DNA from: Candidatus Methanophagales archaeon
Lineage (GTDB): Archaea; Halobacteriota; Syntropharchaeia; Alkanophagales; Methanospirareceae
Reading direction: 5' to 3'
Assembly (NCBI GenBank): GCA_030621535.1
Contig: JAUXHM010000058.1
Span: forward strand, 1-6,825
DNA: 6,825 nucleotides
In this document: positions 1 to 5,459 of the stretch, piece after piece
How the letters are laid out: each line of letters opens with the position of its first letter
Position numbering within the stretch: the stretch's first letter is position 1
The notes under the pieces: generated by a model
Told to the model about the DNA's origin: nothing
Databases searched by the model: none
Seen by the model: only the letters and a program-made list of their open reading frames with translations
Translations under genes and position numbers: made by a program

Positions 1-336
1 GAAGAAGTAAATTCCGCCTGGTTTAAGAAAGGGGGAACTCTTAGCGATAAGTCTGCTCGAAAAGAATTTGGACTTACACAGGAGGAAATTATTGAAGGCA
101 TTGAGGATGGCAAACTACACTACCGCATTAATAATGTATTTGGGAACCCATATTTGAGGCTGGTTCGGAGTGAAGTAGAAGTATTTGTAGATAAAAAATA
201 CGGTAGCAACTACCTTAAGAAGAAAAAAATCAAGAAAGAGTTGGCACAGACCAACAAAGAGTTAAAGAGGTTGAAAACCCAGGTGGCATCGCTCGAACAA
301 AGAAAAGCAGAGCTGCTGGATAGTCTTGAGGAATGA
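1..336 (+). CDS. Excisionase/MerR-like HTH protein with coiled-coil tail (5' partial)
   Basis: The reading frame is open from the first base to a TGA at 334-336, so the gene starts outside the window; 111 residues are visible. Residues about 13-63 read as a small winged helix of the excisionase/HTH_17 kind: a TLSDKSARKEFGL helix, a recognition-like helix EEIIEGIEDGKL, then a wing and RSEVEVFV strand/helix. In that family this layout binds DNA and often serves recombination or regulation. Residues about 72-111 (KKKKIKKELAQTNKELKRL and onward) are strongly charged with heptad leucines, which predicts a coiled coil and thus dimerisation. A TTG at 154-156 could be taken as a start, but it would cut the HTH in half, so the longer frame is preferred. 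The assignment to the HTH superfamily is inference from residue pattern; the precise family is not recognised and the target is unknown. Confidence 0.72.
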   Translation, partial: EEVNSAWFKKGGTLSDKSARKEFGLTQEEIIEGIEDGKLHYRINNVFGNPYLRLVRSEVEVFVDKKYGSNYLKKKKIKKELAQTNKELKRLKTQVASLEQRKAELLDSLEE

Positions 337-368
337 ATATGCCTAACCGATTCAAAATCGCAAAAAGT

Positions 369-378
369 GGATATATAC
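369..378 (+). promoter_or_regulatory. Possible TATA box for the pRiA4b ORF-3 family gene
   Basis: The word ATATATA at 371-377 lies 59 bases before the ATG at 436, in an AT-rich non-coding stretch after the preceding stop codon. With the usual archaeal spacing of about 25 bases, transcription would begin near 400 and leave a leader of about 35 bases containing the purine-rich GAAGGA at 417-422. Another AT-rich word at 393-397 is an alternative. This is sequence appearance only. Confidence 0.3.
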
Positions 379-435
379 CTATAAGATAAAAGTATAAACA
401 ATTTAAGATAACAATAGAAGGAAAAATCGCGAAAA

Positions 436-1029
436 ATGAAAGAGAAATACAAGCAAGTGTACCAATTTAAGATCGCGCTGAAGGGAATAAAACCGCCAAT
501 TTGGCGGCGAATACAAGTCCCGGAAACCTATACCTTCTGGGATTTACACGTCGCCATTCAAGACGCTATGGGCTGGATAGATTATCATCTGCATGAATTC
601 GAGCTGGTAAATCCGTCAACTGGTTTAACGGTGAATATAGGAAGCCCTAATGAAGATTTTGGTGAAGAAGTTCTCCCAGATGGGGGACAAAAAATAGCTG
701 ACTATTTCTCTATGGAAAATCGAACGGCAGATTACGTATATGATTTCGGTGATAGTTGGGAGCACAAAATACAATTGGAAAAGATACTTCCCCGAGAAAA
801 AGGTGTTCAGTATCCGATATGTATAAAAGGAAAAAGAGCATGTCCACCCGAAGACTGTGGGGGGATTTGGGGGTATGAGGAGCTTTTAGAAATCATACGA
901 AATCCCGAGCATGAGGAGCATGAAGAAATGTTGGAGTGGCTTGGTGGAGCATTTGACCCAGAACATTTTGATGTAGAAGAGGTCAGTTTTGCTGACCCGG
1001 ATAAGCGTCGCAAAATGGCATTTGGGTAG
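436..1029 (+). CDS. Plasmid pRiA4b ORF-3 family protein
   Basis: This 197-residue protein has the hallmarks of the pRiA4b ORF-3 family (PF07929, also called IS1096 TnpR-like). In order they are an N-terminal beta strand and KPPIWRRIQVP at 19-29, a HLHEF segment at 51-55, YDFGDSWEH at 102-110, CPPEDCGGIWGYEEL at 136-150, and FDPEHFD at 173-179. The length fits a complete stand-alone family member. The conserved Cys136/Cys141 and acidic/His positions look like a ligand site, but no biochemical role is established for the family that I can state. It was first noted on plasmids and beside mobile elements. Here it lies between an HTH protein and a toxin-antitoxin pair, which supports an accessory setting. 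The ATG at 436 is the first sensible start; a weak GAAGGA lies 13 bases upstream. It is probably cytoplasmic, with no signal peptide or membrane segment seen. Confidence 0.9.
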   Translation: MKEKYKQVYQFKIALKGIKPPIWRRIQVPETYTFWDLHVAIQDAMGWIDYHLHEFELVNPSTGLTVNIGSPNEDFGEEVLPDGGQKIADYFSMENRTADYVYDFGDSWEHKIQLEKILPREKGVQYPICIKGKRACPPEDCGGIWGYEELLEIIRNPEHEEHEEMLEWLGGAFDPEHFDVEEVSFADPDKRRKMAFG

Positions 1030-1175
1030 AGTGCCTTCGACACTTCGCCAAATTTTTGCTCCGTTTCACACCGCAAAAACTTCAGATATACCAGAAACGT
1101 TAAGTGAAATTGGATTGCGAGTATGTATGGAACTATTAAATATGAAGCGTTCATTATTATAATTGGTGATTGCGT

Positions 1176-1373
1176 ATGAGTACGGAAGAGCTGATGGTGA
1201 AAATGTACGAGGAGATTAAGGAGATAAGAGAGGATTTAGAGGAGATCAAGGTTGCTCTTATTCCAGAGGACGAGCCGACTGAGGAAGAGTTAATGGAGAT
1301 TGAGTTGGGGAATAGAGAGATAGCAGAGGGGAAATACAGGTCTTGGAAGGAGATTAAAGAGGATTTTAACTAA
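1176..1373 (+). CDS. RelB-like antitoxin of a RelE/ParE-type module
   Basis: This very acidic 65-residue protein lies directly before a RelE-fold toxin: its TAA stop at 1371-1373 is followed at once by the toxin ATG. The N-terminal part (MSTEELMVKMYEEIKEIRED, residues 1-20, and onward) predicts a charged helix or coiled coil. The C-terminal part ends with GNREIAEGKYRSWKEIKEDF, resembling the toxin-binding tail of archaeal RelB-type antitoxins. No clear ribbon-helix-helix is visible, so DNA autoregulation is not obvious from sequence. The ATG at 1176 is preferred because GGTGAT at 1165-1170 sits five bases before it. An in-frame TTG at 1170 overlaps this ribosome-binding site and is unlikely to be the start. 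The likely role is to neutralise the downstream mRNA interferase; identification rests mainly on context and tail similarity. Confidence 0.8.
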   Translation: MSTEELMVKMYEEIKEIREDLEEIKVALIPEDEPTEEELMEIELGNREIAEGKYRSWKEIKEDFN

Positions 1374-1634
1374 ATGTTTGAAGTCTTTTTAACCAATAGA
1401 GCGGAAAAGGGCATCAAGTCGTTAGATGAAATAAAGTTGAGGAGAAGAATTGAAGAAGCGATTGACGCACTCAATCACACATATTTTCCAAAGAGATATG
1501 ATATAAAAAAGCTAAAGGGCGTTAAAAACACTTATCGGTTGAGGATTGGAGACTACCGGATAATTTATACCGCAAATTTCAATAATTCTCAAATATTTGT
1601 TTTGTCAATCACGCCACGAAAAAAAGCATATTAG
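1374..1634 (+). CDS. RelE/ParE superfamily toxin
   Basis: This 86-residue protein shows the compact RelE/ParE pattern (PF05016-like). It has an N-terminal strand MFEVFLTNRAEKGIKSL, a helix ending near residue 34, KKLKG at 45-49, then the diagnostic YRLRIGDYRIIY at 54-65, and a final strand with ITPRKKAY at 79-86. In RelE relatives, basic residues equivalent to Arg55, Arg57, Arg62 and Arg82 and the terminal Tyr86 contribute to ribosome-dependent mRNA cleavage; that these positions are retained suggests an active toxin, although catalysis is inferred. Other members instead poison gyrase, so the target is not certain. The gene abuts the antitoxin with no intergenic bases, consistent with translational coupling; a weak AGAGG lies 11 bases before the ATG. 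The length is normal and there is no sign of decay. Confidence 0.88.
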   Translation: MFEVFLTNRAEKGIKSLDEIKLRRRIEEAIDALNHTYFPKRYDIKKLKGVKNTYRLRIGDYRIIYTANFNNSQIFVLSITPRKKAY

Positions 1635-1723
1635 AGAGAGATGATGGCGGCAGTATCAAGAGCCACTACAGGCGTTGCATTATACGAGTTTAAGAACAGA
1701 TTTTGCTTGTAAAAGACGCAACA

Positions 1724-1731
1724 TTTTTTTT
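1724..1731 (+). terminator. Possible T-tract terminator for the toxin-antitoxin unit
   Basis: Eight consecutive T residues occur about 90 bases after the toxin stop codon on the plus strand. Archaeal termination commonly uses U-rich tracts without a hairpin, and no stem is visible immediately upstream. The position is reasonable but the call rests on composition alone. Confidence 0.35.
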
Positions 1732-1760
1732 GTAAGACCGACAAGAAAATAAATTATTGA

Positions 1761-1830
1761 CACAGATTAACGCAGATTAACACCGATAGACGATAAATCT
1801 CCGCGTAAGTCCGTGTAAATCTGCGTCTTA
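1761..1830. repeat. Degenerate CRCAGATTAA tandem and inverted repeat block
   Basis: On the plus strand the block opens with CACAGATTAA, CGCAGATTAA and a diverged third unit CACCGATAGA, a 10-base period. Its other half reads as the inverse. Bases 1769-1787 pair with 1809-1827 at about 15 of 19 positions, around a 21-base centre. The RNA could therefore fold into an imperfect hairpin from either strand. It lies between the 3' ends of convergent genes. A shorter relative (CACAGATTACACAGATT) occurs at 4284-4300. Its function is not known; it may be an expanded short-repeat family or a non-autonomous palindromic element. Confidence 0.65.
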
Positions 1831-1896
1831 AATAGTGGGGAGTTATACATTATATACAAACAGAAAACCCGAGCAATGATTGAAACAGTCTTAAAA

Positions 1897-1931
1897 CTCT
1901 GCGTAATCGGCGCTCTCCGCGGTGATAAATC
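1897..1931. repeat. Second degenerate repeat block (CTCTGCGT / TCTCCGCG words)
   Basis: This block shares with the 1761-1830 block the words TCTCCGCG (1798-1805 and 1914-1921), CTGCGT (1821-1826 and 1899-1904) and GATAAATC (1792-1799 and 1924-1931), but in a different order. That points to common word-based repeats rather than a simple duplication. The end also contains a small inverted pair, GTGAT/ATCAC (1922-1933). It sits just beyond the coaD stop codon and could contribute to its 3' end. Confidence 0.45.
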
Positions 1932-1953
1932 ACAATATTTTTAGACAGTGCCG

Positions 1954-2418
1954 TCAGCTCACGTGACACACGTTTCCATCTTCGTCAATTTCCTTATTTA
2001 ATATCCTTTCGCCGGAAATCGGTTTGCCATCATCAGCAAGCATTATAGGCACGACGACAATAACCAGCTTGTTCAAGCCTTTTTTAAATCGTATCGCATT
2101 TATCTCCTCTGCACGCAGGAGAGTCTCTTCACAGACAACAATGCAATCAATCTCTGTTTCCGTGGTTGCAATACCGTATGAATCGTGTATCTTGATAATC
2201 TCGTATTCGGTATCAAATTTTTCGATAAAGTCAATTAATTTCTGCTTTCTATCTTCATATCTCCTCGTCTGCGTAGCACGAAACCGATTGGCAAACTCGT
2301 CAGAGGCTAATCCAATGTCCACGGATTTACCGATCATAAATGCCGTTGTTAATAACGCTTTGTGCCCCTTGTGTAACACACTGAAGGTTCCCCCAATTGC
2401 CACTTTATTGAAAAGCAT
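1954..2418 (-). CDS. coaD: Phosphopantetheine adenylyltransferase (archaeal type)
   Basis: This 154-residue nucleotidyltransferase of the CTP_transf_like fold (PF01467, archaeal COG1019 type) transfers AMP from ATP to 4'-phosphopantetheine, giving dephospho-CoA in coenzyme A synthesis. It shows [11 protein letters not shown] at 9-19, with the HxGH nucleotide-binding motif as HKGH 16-19, and ISGERI at 134-139, equivalent to the ISSTRI-type motif. The frame extends upstream to 2493 but would then begin inside the argG coding region with a basic, non-family extension. The ATG at 2418, immediately before the conserved [11 protein letters not shown] strand, is therefore chosen. This start overlaps the argG end by 14 bases, with a GAGG about 10 bases upstream inside argG, so the two genes are probably translationally coupled. 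Related enzymes use other substrates, but the full pattern fits the archaeal CoA enzyme. Confidence 0.9.
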   Translation of the reverse strand: MLFNKVAIGGTFSVLHKGHKALLTTAFMIGKSVDIGLASDEFANRFRATQTRRYEDRKQKLIDFIEKFDTEYEIIKIHDSYGIATTETEIDCIVVCEETLLRAEEINAIRFKKGLNKLVIVVVPIMLADDGKPISGERILNKEIDEDGNVCHVS

Positions 2419-3571
2419 TTTTGACCATCCTCGACTGAAAACCATGATACATCGAGAATCCCTCCGCACCCTTCTGCTCTTGCTTAACGTCAAACGAAAC
2501 CGTTGCTGAATATAATGCGTTTGGCGATTCTCTTCCTACCACTCGCGCAATGCCCTTCTCCAATCGCACATACACCGAGCCGTTCACACGTTCCTGCGTC
2601 TTATCTATAAAGGCATTAAGACCATCATAAAGCGGGTCCATGATTAGACCCTGATACACTAACTCACTCCACGCGGAATCAACAAAATCCTTAAACCTCA
2701 GCTCGTTTCGCGTTAAGACAAGCTGTTCGAGGTCACGATGCGCCTCCAATATTATAGTAGCTGCGGGATGCTCGTAGTTCTCGCGCGACTTAAAGCCAAG
2801 AACCCTGTCCTCAATCATGTCCGTTCTACCAACGCCGTGCTTGCCTCCTGTTTCGTTCAACTTTTTTAGTAGCGAAACACCATCCATTTTTGTCCCGTTT
2901 AACGAAACAGGAACACCTTTCTCAAAGTCAATTTTTATTGTCTGTGCATTTTCAGGCGCTTTATCCGCCGAAACAGTCCACTGAAATATCTCTTCAGGCG
3001 GGACGAAAGAAGGTTCTTCCAATTCCGCTCCTTCTATACTTCTGCTCCAGATATTTTCATCCACACTCCATCGGTGCTCGGGTTTAAGTAAAATGCCGTG
3101 CTCTACTGCATATTTCCTCTCCTCCTCCCTCGTCAAACTCAGCTCCCTCATCGGTGCGACCACTTCCATGTTAGTGGTTCTGAAAACGGCGTCAAACCTG
3201 AGCTGGTCGTTACCCTTGCCCGTGCATCCATGTGCGACTGCATCTGCTTTCTCTTCCCTTGCAACTTCCACTACGTGCTTTGCAATCAACGGTCTCGCTA
3301 TCGCCGTCCCGAGCACGTAACCCTCATAGTTGCCATTCGCTTTTATCAACGGAAAGATATAATCACGCACAAACTCCTCTTTCGCATCTATTTCCCTATA
3401 CAAGTCACACAGTGTCGCACCTCTTTCTTTAGCCTCTTTTATGTCATCCTTAGGCTGCCCTACGTCCACGGTTACGGCAATCACGTTGTCATAGCCGTAA
3501 TGCTCTCGGAGCAAAGGAATGCAGACCGAGGTGTCTAACCCGCCGGAATATGCAAGCACTACTTTTTTCAT
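2405..3571 (-). CDS. argG: Argininosuccinate synthase
   Basis: This enzyme joins citrulline and aspartate using ATP to make argininosuccinate, AMP and pyrophosphate, the penultimate step of arginine synthesis. The 388-residue product shows the N-type ATP-pyrophosphatase loop AYSGGLDTS at 7-15, [12 protein letters not shown] at 115-126 in the ATP/citrulline-binding region, [20 protein letters not shown] in the middle, and a full C-terminal multimerisation region. The length is close to the usual 395-405. The ATG at 3571 gives the conventional [11 protein letters not shown] start but lacks a good ribosome-binding site. An in-frame TTG at 3586 would add five residues and has AGGA four bases upstream, so it is a real alternative. 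The gene is followed by coaD with overlap. A TATA-like element lies upstream at 3657-3670, suggesting its own promoter. Confidence 0.97.
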   Translation of the reverse strand: MKKVVLAYSGGLDTSVCIPLLREHYGYDNVIAVTVDVGQPKDDIKEAKERGATLCDLYREIDAKEEFVRDYIFPLIKANGNYEGYVLGTAIARPLIAKHVVEVAREEKADAVAHGCTGKGNDQLRFDAVFRTTNMEVVAPMRELSLTREEERKYAVEHGILLKPEHRWSVDENIWSRSIEGAELEEPSFVPPEEIFQWTVSADKAPENAQTIKIDFEKGVPVSLNGTKMDGVSLLKKLNETGGKHGVGRTDMIEDRVLGFKSRENYEHPAATIILEAHRDLEQLVLTRNELRFKDFVDSAWSELVYQGLIMDPLYDGLNAFIDKTQERVNGSVYVRLEKGIARVVGRESPNALYSATVSFDVKQEQKGAEGFSMYHGFQSRMVKNAFQ

Positions 3572-3656
3572 TCTTATCGCAACCAATCGTTCCTTTGAAC
3601 TCAGATTCTCAAATTCTTCTTTGAATCACTAATCTTTTTGTTAGTAACTTATTTGT

Positions 3657-3670
3657 TATAAATATAAAAA
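3657..3670 (-). promoter_or_regulatory. Probable TATA box of the argG-coaD unit
   Basis: Read on the minus strand, the sequence is TTTTTATATTTATA preceded by the GC-rich GGCGGGGA. It sits about 85-100 bases upstream of the argG start in the non-coding gap after the flavin reductase gene. That leaves a leader of roughly 60 bases if transcription starts 25 bases downstream. The T-run after a GC-rich stretch could equally help terminate the upstream operon. Confidence 0.45.
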
Positions 3671-3705
3671 TCCCCGCCTTTTTTAACTTGAGTTTGTTAA
3701 AGAGT

Positions 3706-4260
3706 CTAAGATTTCGCTCTTTTATACTTCGCCCCTTTCATATCCTCCGCAAAGAATTCCCCCGCTACATGGCACAGCGGTTTCGCTTTCTCCACGTCCA
3801 TCACGCCCGGTTCTTTCCAGAATTTGTCTTTCACACCCACTGCCAATACGCTTCCCGTTATCCAGATATGGCCATCTAATTCGGTATATTTCTCCAGTTT
3901 GCATTCTATCCATGCTATCGCTTCTTTTATCCTTGGTGGCTTCACCGCCTTCGCCTTTTCTTCCGTCAGTCCTGCATGTGCTATCTCGTTATCCTCATAC
4001 GGATAATCCGTTTCCAGAACGTGCATTAACGCACCAAGCTCTTTCCCTGCCACGTTCACCACAAACTCGCCATTCGCTCGGATGTTCTTCCACGTATCGT
4101 GTTCCGAATTGCACGAGAACCCGTACAGAGGTGGTTCAAAGTTCATTGGCGAATTAAGGCTGAACGGCGCTGCATTTGCTATTCCTCTTTTCGATATTGT
4201 CGTAACGACCACTACAGGTCGCACGAGTACTTTCGGATATGCTCCTTTTTCTAGTTCCAT
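3706..4260 (-). CDS. Flavin reductase family protein (FMN-binding split barrel)
   Basis: This 184-residue protein matches the flavin reductase/DIM6-NTAB family (PF01613). It begins with PKVLVRPVVVVTTISKRG, continues with IANAAPFSLNSP at 27-38 and HDTWKNIRANGEFVVNV at 54-70, and ends with PLCHVAGEFFA at 161-171. Archaeal relatives bind FMN in a split beta-barrel and use reduced nicotinamide or other donors; the true substrate is usually unknown, so only the family is claimed. The frame can be extended to a TTG at 4308, but that would translate a short repeat as MNKICVICGFKKGDKK. The ATG at 4260 has GGAGAT (4267-4272) six bases upstream and begins at the family's normal start. It is the last gene of the five-gene minus-strand run. 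It has no signal peptide and is expected in the cytoplasm. Confidence 0.93.
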   Translation of the reverse strand: MELEKGAYPKVLVRPVVVVTTISKRGIANAAPFSLNSPMNFEPPLYGFSCNSEHDTWKNIRANGEFVVNVAGKELGALMHVLETDYPYEDNEIAHAGLTEEKAKAVKPPRIKEAIAWIECKLEKYTELDGHIWITGSVLAVGVKDKFWKEPGVMDVEKAKPLCHVAGEFFAEDMKGAKYKRAKS

Positions 4261-4266
4261 TTTTTT

Positions 4267-4272
4267 ATCTCC
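4267..4272 (-). promoter_or_regulatory. Ribosome binding site deciding the flavin reductase start
   Basis: The minus strand reads GGAGAT followed by six A residues and the ATG at 4260. This is a strong match to the archaeal anti-Shine-Dalgarno sequence at ideal spacing. It excludes the upstream TTG at 4308 as the preferred start. Confidence 0.8.
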
Positions 4273-4282
4273 TTTTTTAAAA

Positions 4283-4300
4283 CCACAGATTACACAGATT
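4283..4300. repeat. Short CACAGATT tandem repeat inside the operon
   Basis: Two nine-base units, CCACAGATT and ACACAGATT, lie back to back between the stop codon of the small ORF and the ribosome-binding site of the flavin reductase gene. They match the start of the repeat block at 1761 (CACAGATTAACGCAGATT) apart from one substitution and one single-base length difference. It would be transcribed as part of the operon mRNA; any role is unknown. Confidence 0.6.
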
Positions 4301-4304
4301 TTAT

Positions 4305-4475
4305 TCAAACTCTTCTAAAAGGCTTTCTAATTACACAGTACGCATCATCCAATGTAATCTCCAGTGCCCTGTGTGCATACGTCCCCGAAATCGTTCTGGG
4401 TTTATTGATCCTTCTGAGTTGGCAAATAATACGTTCTCCTCTTATGGCATCACCATAATTGTAATAAGTAGGCAT
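4305..4475 (-). CDS. Small hypothetical protein, 56 residues
   Basis: A complete frame runs from ATG at 4475 to TGA at 4305-4307. It starts four bases after the stop codon of the upstream winged-helix gene, and GGTGA (4485-4489) lies nine bases before the ATG, overlapping that gene's last codons. The protein begins MPTYYNYGDAIRGERIICQL and ends LDDAYCVIRKPFRRV. It is basic (about ten Arg), has two cysteines (19 and 47), and alternates hydrophobic and polar residues in a way that suggests beta strands. No signal peptide or membrane segment is present. I do not recognise a family. The tight spacing, good ribosome-binding site and normal-looking composition argue that it is translated as the fourth gene of the operon. 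It would be missed by any length filter of 60 residues. A possible but unproven role is in nucleic-acid binding, given the basic charge. Confidence 0.65.
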   Translation of the reverse strand: MPTYYNYGDAIRGERIICQLRRINKPRTISGTYAHRALEITLDDAYCVIRKPFRRV

Positions 4476-4479
4476 TACA

Positions 4480-4896
4480 TTACTTCACCGCCCCTATTCC
4501 CCCGCTCTTCATAAGTTCCTCCGTAGCTTCCACCGTGGTTTTCAAGTCAAGCCCAAGCTCATCCGCAACATCGTCAGGATAAAGAATCTCCCCTTTATGT
4601 TTATTGCAATATTCTAAAACCTCGCGCTTCGCCTCTTCTACCGTGGTCTCTCTTACTTCTACAACCCTGATATTAAGCGGTAAAAATTCTTTTATCTTCG
4701 CTACTTCTTCAAAAGCCACTTTTAACTCACTAATCTGCGAGCCGAGTATATCTGTTTTTTCACCAAGCATCTCAATTCTTTTGTTTATTTCCGGCAACGA
4801 ATCCCCTTTCCTTATCTCCATGAAATCATGAATTGGAATTACACCCCTATGTGTTACCCCGCTTCCACTTCCATTCCTACTCCTACTCTGACTCAT
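4480..4896 (-). CDS. Coiled-coil and winged-helix protein, hypothetical
   Basis: This 138-residue protein has three parts: a polar Ser/Arg/Gly-rich N-terminus (1-18), a heptad-patterned helix at about 34-70 (LPEINKRIEMLGEKTDILGS and on), and a C-terminal domain at about 85-137. The last part reads as a winged helix: EEAKREVLEYC, YPDDVADELGLDLKTTVEATEELM, then a short GGIGAVK wing. This suggests a dimeric DNA-binding or structural regulator; no named family is recognised. The frame extends to a GTG at 4914, which would overlap the L10e gene by eight bases. The ATG at 4896 is preferred because GGGAT (4901-4905) lies four bases before it. It follows L10e by ten bases and is four bases ahead of the next small ORF, so it is cotranscribed with ribosomal and secretion genes. 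Its effect on them, if any, is unknown. Confidence 0.8.
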   Translation of the reverse strand: MSQSRSRNGSGSGVTHRGVIPIHDFMEIRKGDSLPEINKRIEMLGEKTDILGSQISELKVAFEEVAKIKEFLPLNIRVVEVRETTVEEAKREVLEYCNKHKGEILYPDDVADELGLDLKTTVEATEELMKSGGIGAVK

Positions 4897-4906
4897 ATTT
4901 ATCCCG

Positions 4907-5434
4907 TTACACACCCAGTAACTCCTCGCCTTTGTCTATTATAAATCTACACGGAGTAGGGAGTTTATAACTTGCCCTTCTCAAAGCTTCCTTCGCATCG
5001 TCAAAATTTTGCGCCTCTACACCCACACTTAATATCCTCTGCCCGGGCTTCACCCGCGCAGCAGAGCTCACGGCTTTTCCAAATGCGTGTCGCATCCCGC
5101 TTGAAACTCTGTCCGCACCCGCACCTGAAGCTATTTTGTTCTCACGCAGCACGTGATGCGGATACGGCCTTATTTTCAAGTAAAAATTGTTCCGCCCCAC
5201 TTCCTTCACCAGGTACCTGTTAGCAAAAATCCTCGCTGCTTCTAACGCGTTATGCCTTATTTGACATGCTTCCTTCGCAACCAGGGATAAAGAAACAGGA
5301 AAATCCATGCCCATGCTCAGGTTGCCCATATCAAAAAGCGCTATCTTGCTTCCCGGGACTCCGCCCATATACTTCTTTCGCACATACGCATGTCCCGTTA
5401 CTTTCGTGTACTTACGAGCTGGTTTTTTTCCCAT
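4907..5434 (-). CDS. rpl10e: 50S ribosomal protein L10e (uL16 family)
   Basis: This 175-residue protein is the archaeal/eukaryotic form of uL16, a large-subunit protein near the peptidyl-transferase centre and tRNA-binding surface. Diagnostic segments include [20 protein letters not shown] at 5-24, [14 protein letters not shown] at 25-38, [33 protein letters not shown] in the rRNA-binding region, and [16 protein letters not shown]. The length is normal and the protein is basic. The ATG at 5434 gives the conserved N-terminus; a purine-rich AAAGGA ends two bases before it, slightly closer than ideal. The gap to the upstream signal peptidase gene is only 25 bases, so it is very likely cotranscribed with it and not placed in one of the large ribosomal clusters. 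Confidence 0.97.
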   Translation of the reverse strand: MGKKPARKYTKVTGHAYVRKKYMGGVPGSKIALFDMGNLSMGMDFPVSLSLVAKEACQIRHNALEAARIFANRYLVKEVGRNNFYLKIRPYPHHVLRENKIASGAGADRVSSGMRHAFGKAVSSAARVKPGQRILSVGVEAQNFDDAKEALRRASYKLPTPCRFIIDKGEELLGV

Positions 5435-5459
5435 GTTCCTTTTATTTATCTATTCTACC

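Larger units (their letters stand above)
1635..1953. other. Non-coding gap between convergent genes, with repeats
   Basis: These 319 bases separate the plus-strand toxin from the minus-strand coaD, so both flanking genes end here. No convincing coding frame is present; the longest ATG frame near the left end has only about 23 codons and no ribosome-binding site. The stretch holds an eight-T run at 1724-1731 and two degenerate repeat blocks described separately (1761-1830 and 1897-1931). The remainder is unremarkable AT-rich sequence. Confidence 0.75.

Noticed and set aside
1053..1079. TTTTTGC / GCAAAAA inverted repeat after the pRiA4b ORF-3 family gene
   Set aside because: The seven-base arms are mostly A/T, the loop is 13 bases and no T-tract follows, so the terminator case is too weak to annotate.
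1123..1179. 18-codon frame ending in an ATGA overlap with the antitoxin start
   Set aside because: It has no ribosome-binding site, is Ile-rich and short; the overlap is probably accidental, although a leader peptide cannot be fully excluded.
1761..1931. CRISPR array
   Set aside because: The repeat units are about 10 bases, degenerate, contiguous and partly inverted, with no regular spacers and no cas genes nearby.
2024..2509. Long plus-strand frame of about 160 codons across coaD
   Set aside because: It is antisense to coaD and the argG end, is Ser/Ile/Leu-rich low-complexity, and lacks any recognisable motif; it is a shadow of the real genes.
3682..3701. TTTAAC / GTTAAA inverted repeat after the flavin reductase stop
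   Set aside because: The arms are six AT-rich bases and are followed on the transcribed strand by A residues rather than T residues; it could easily be chance.
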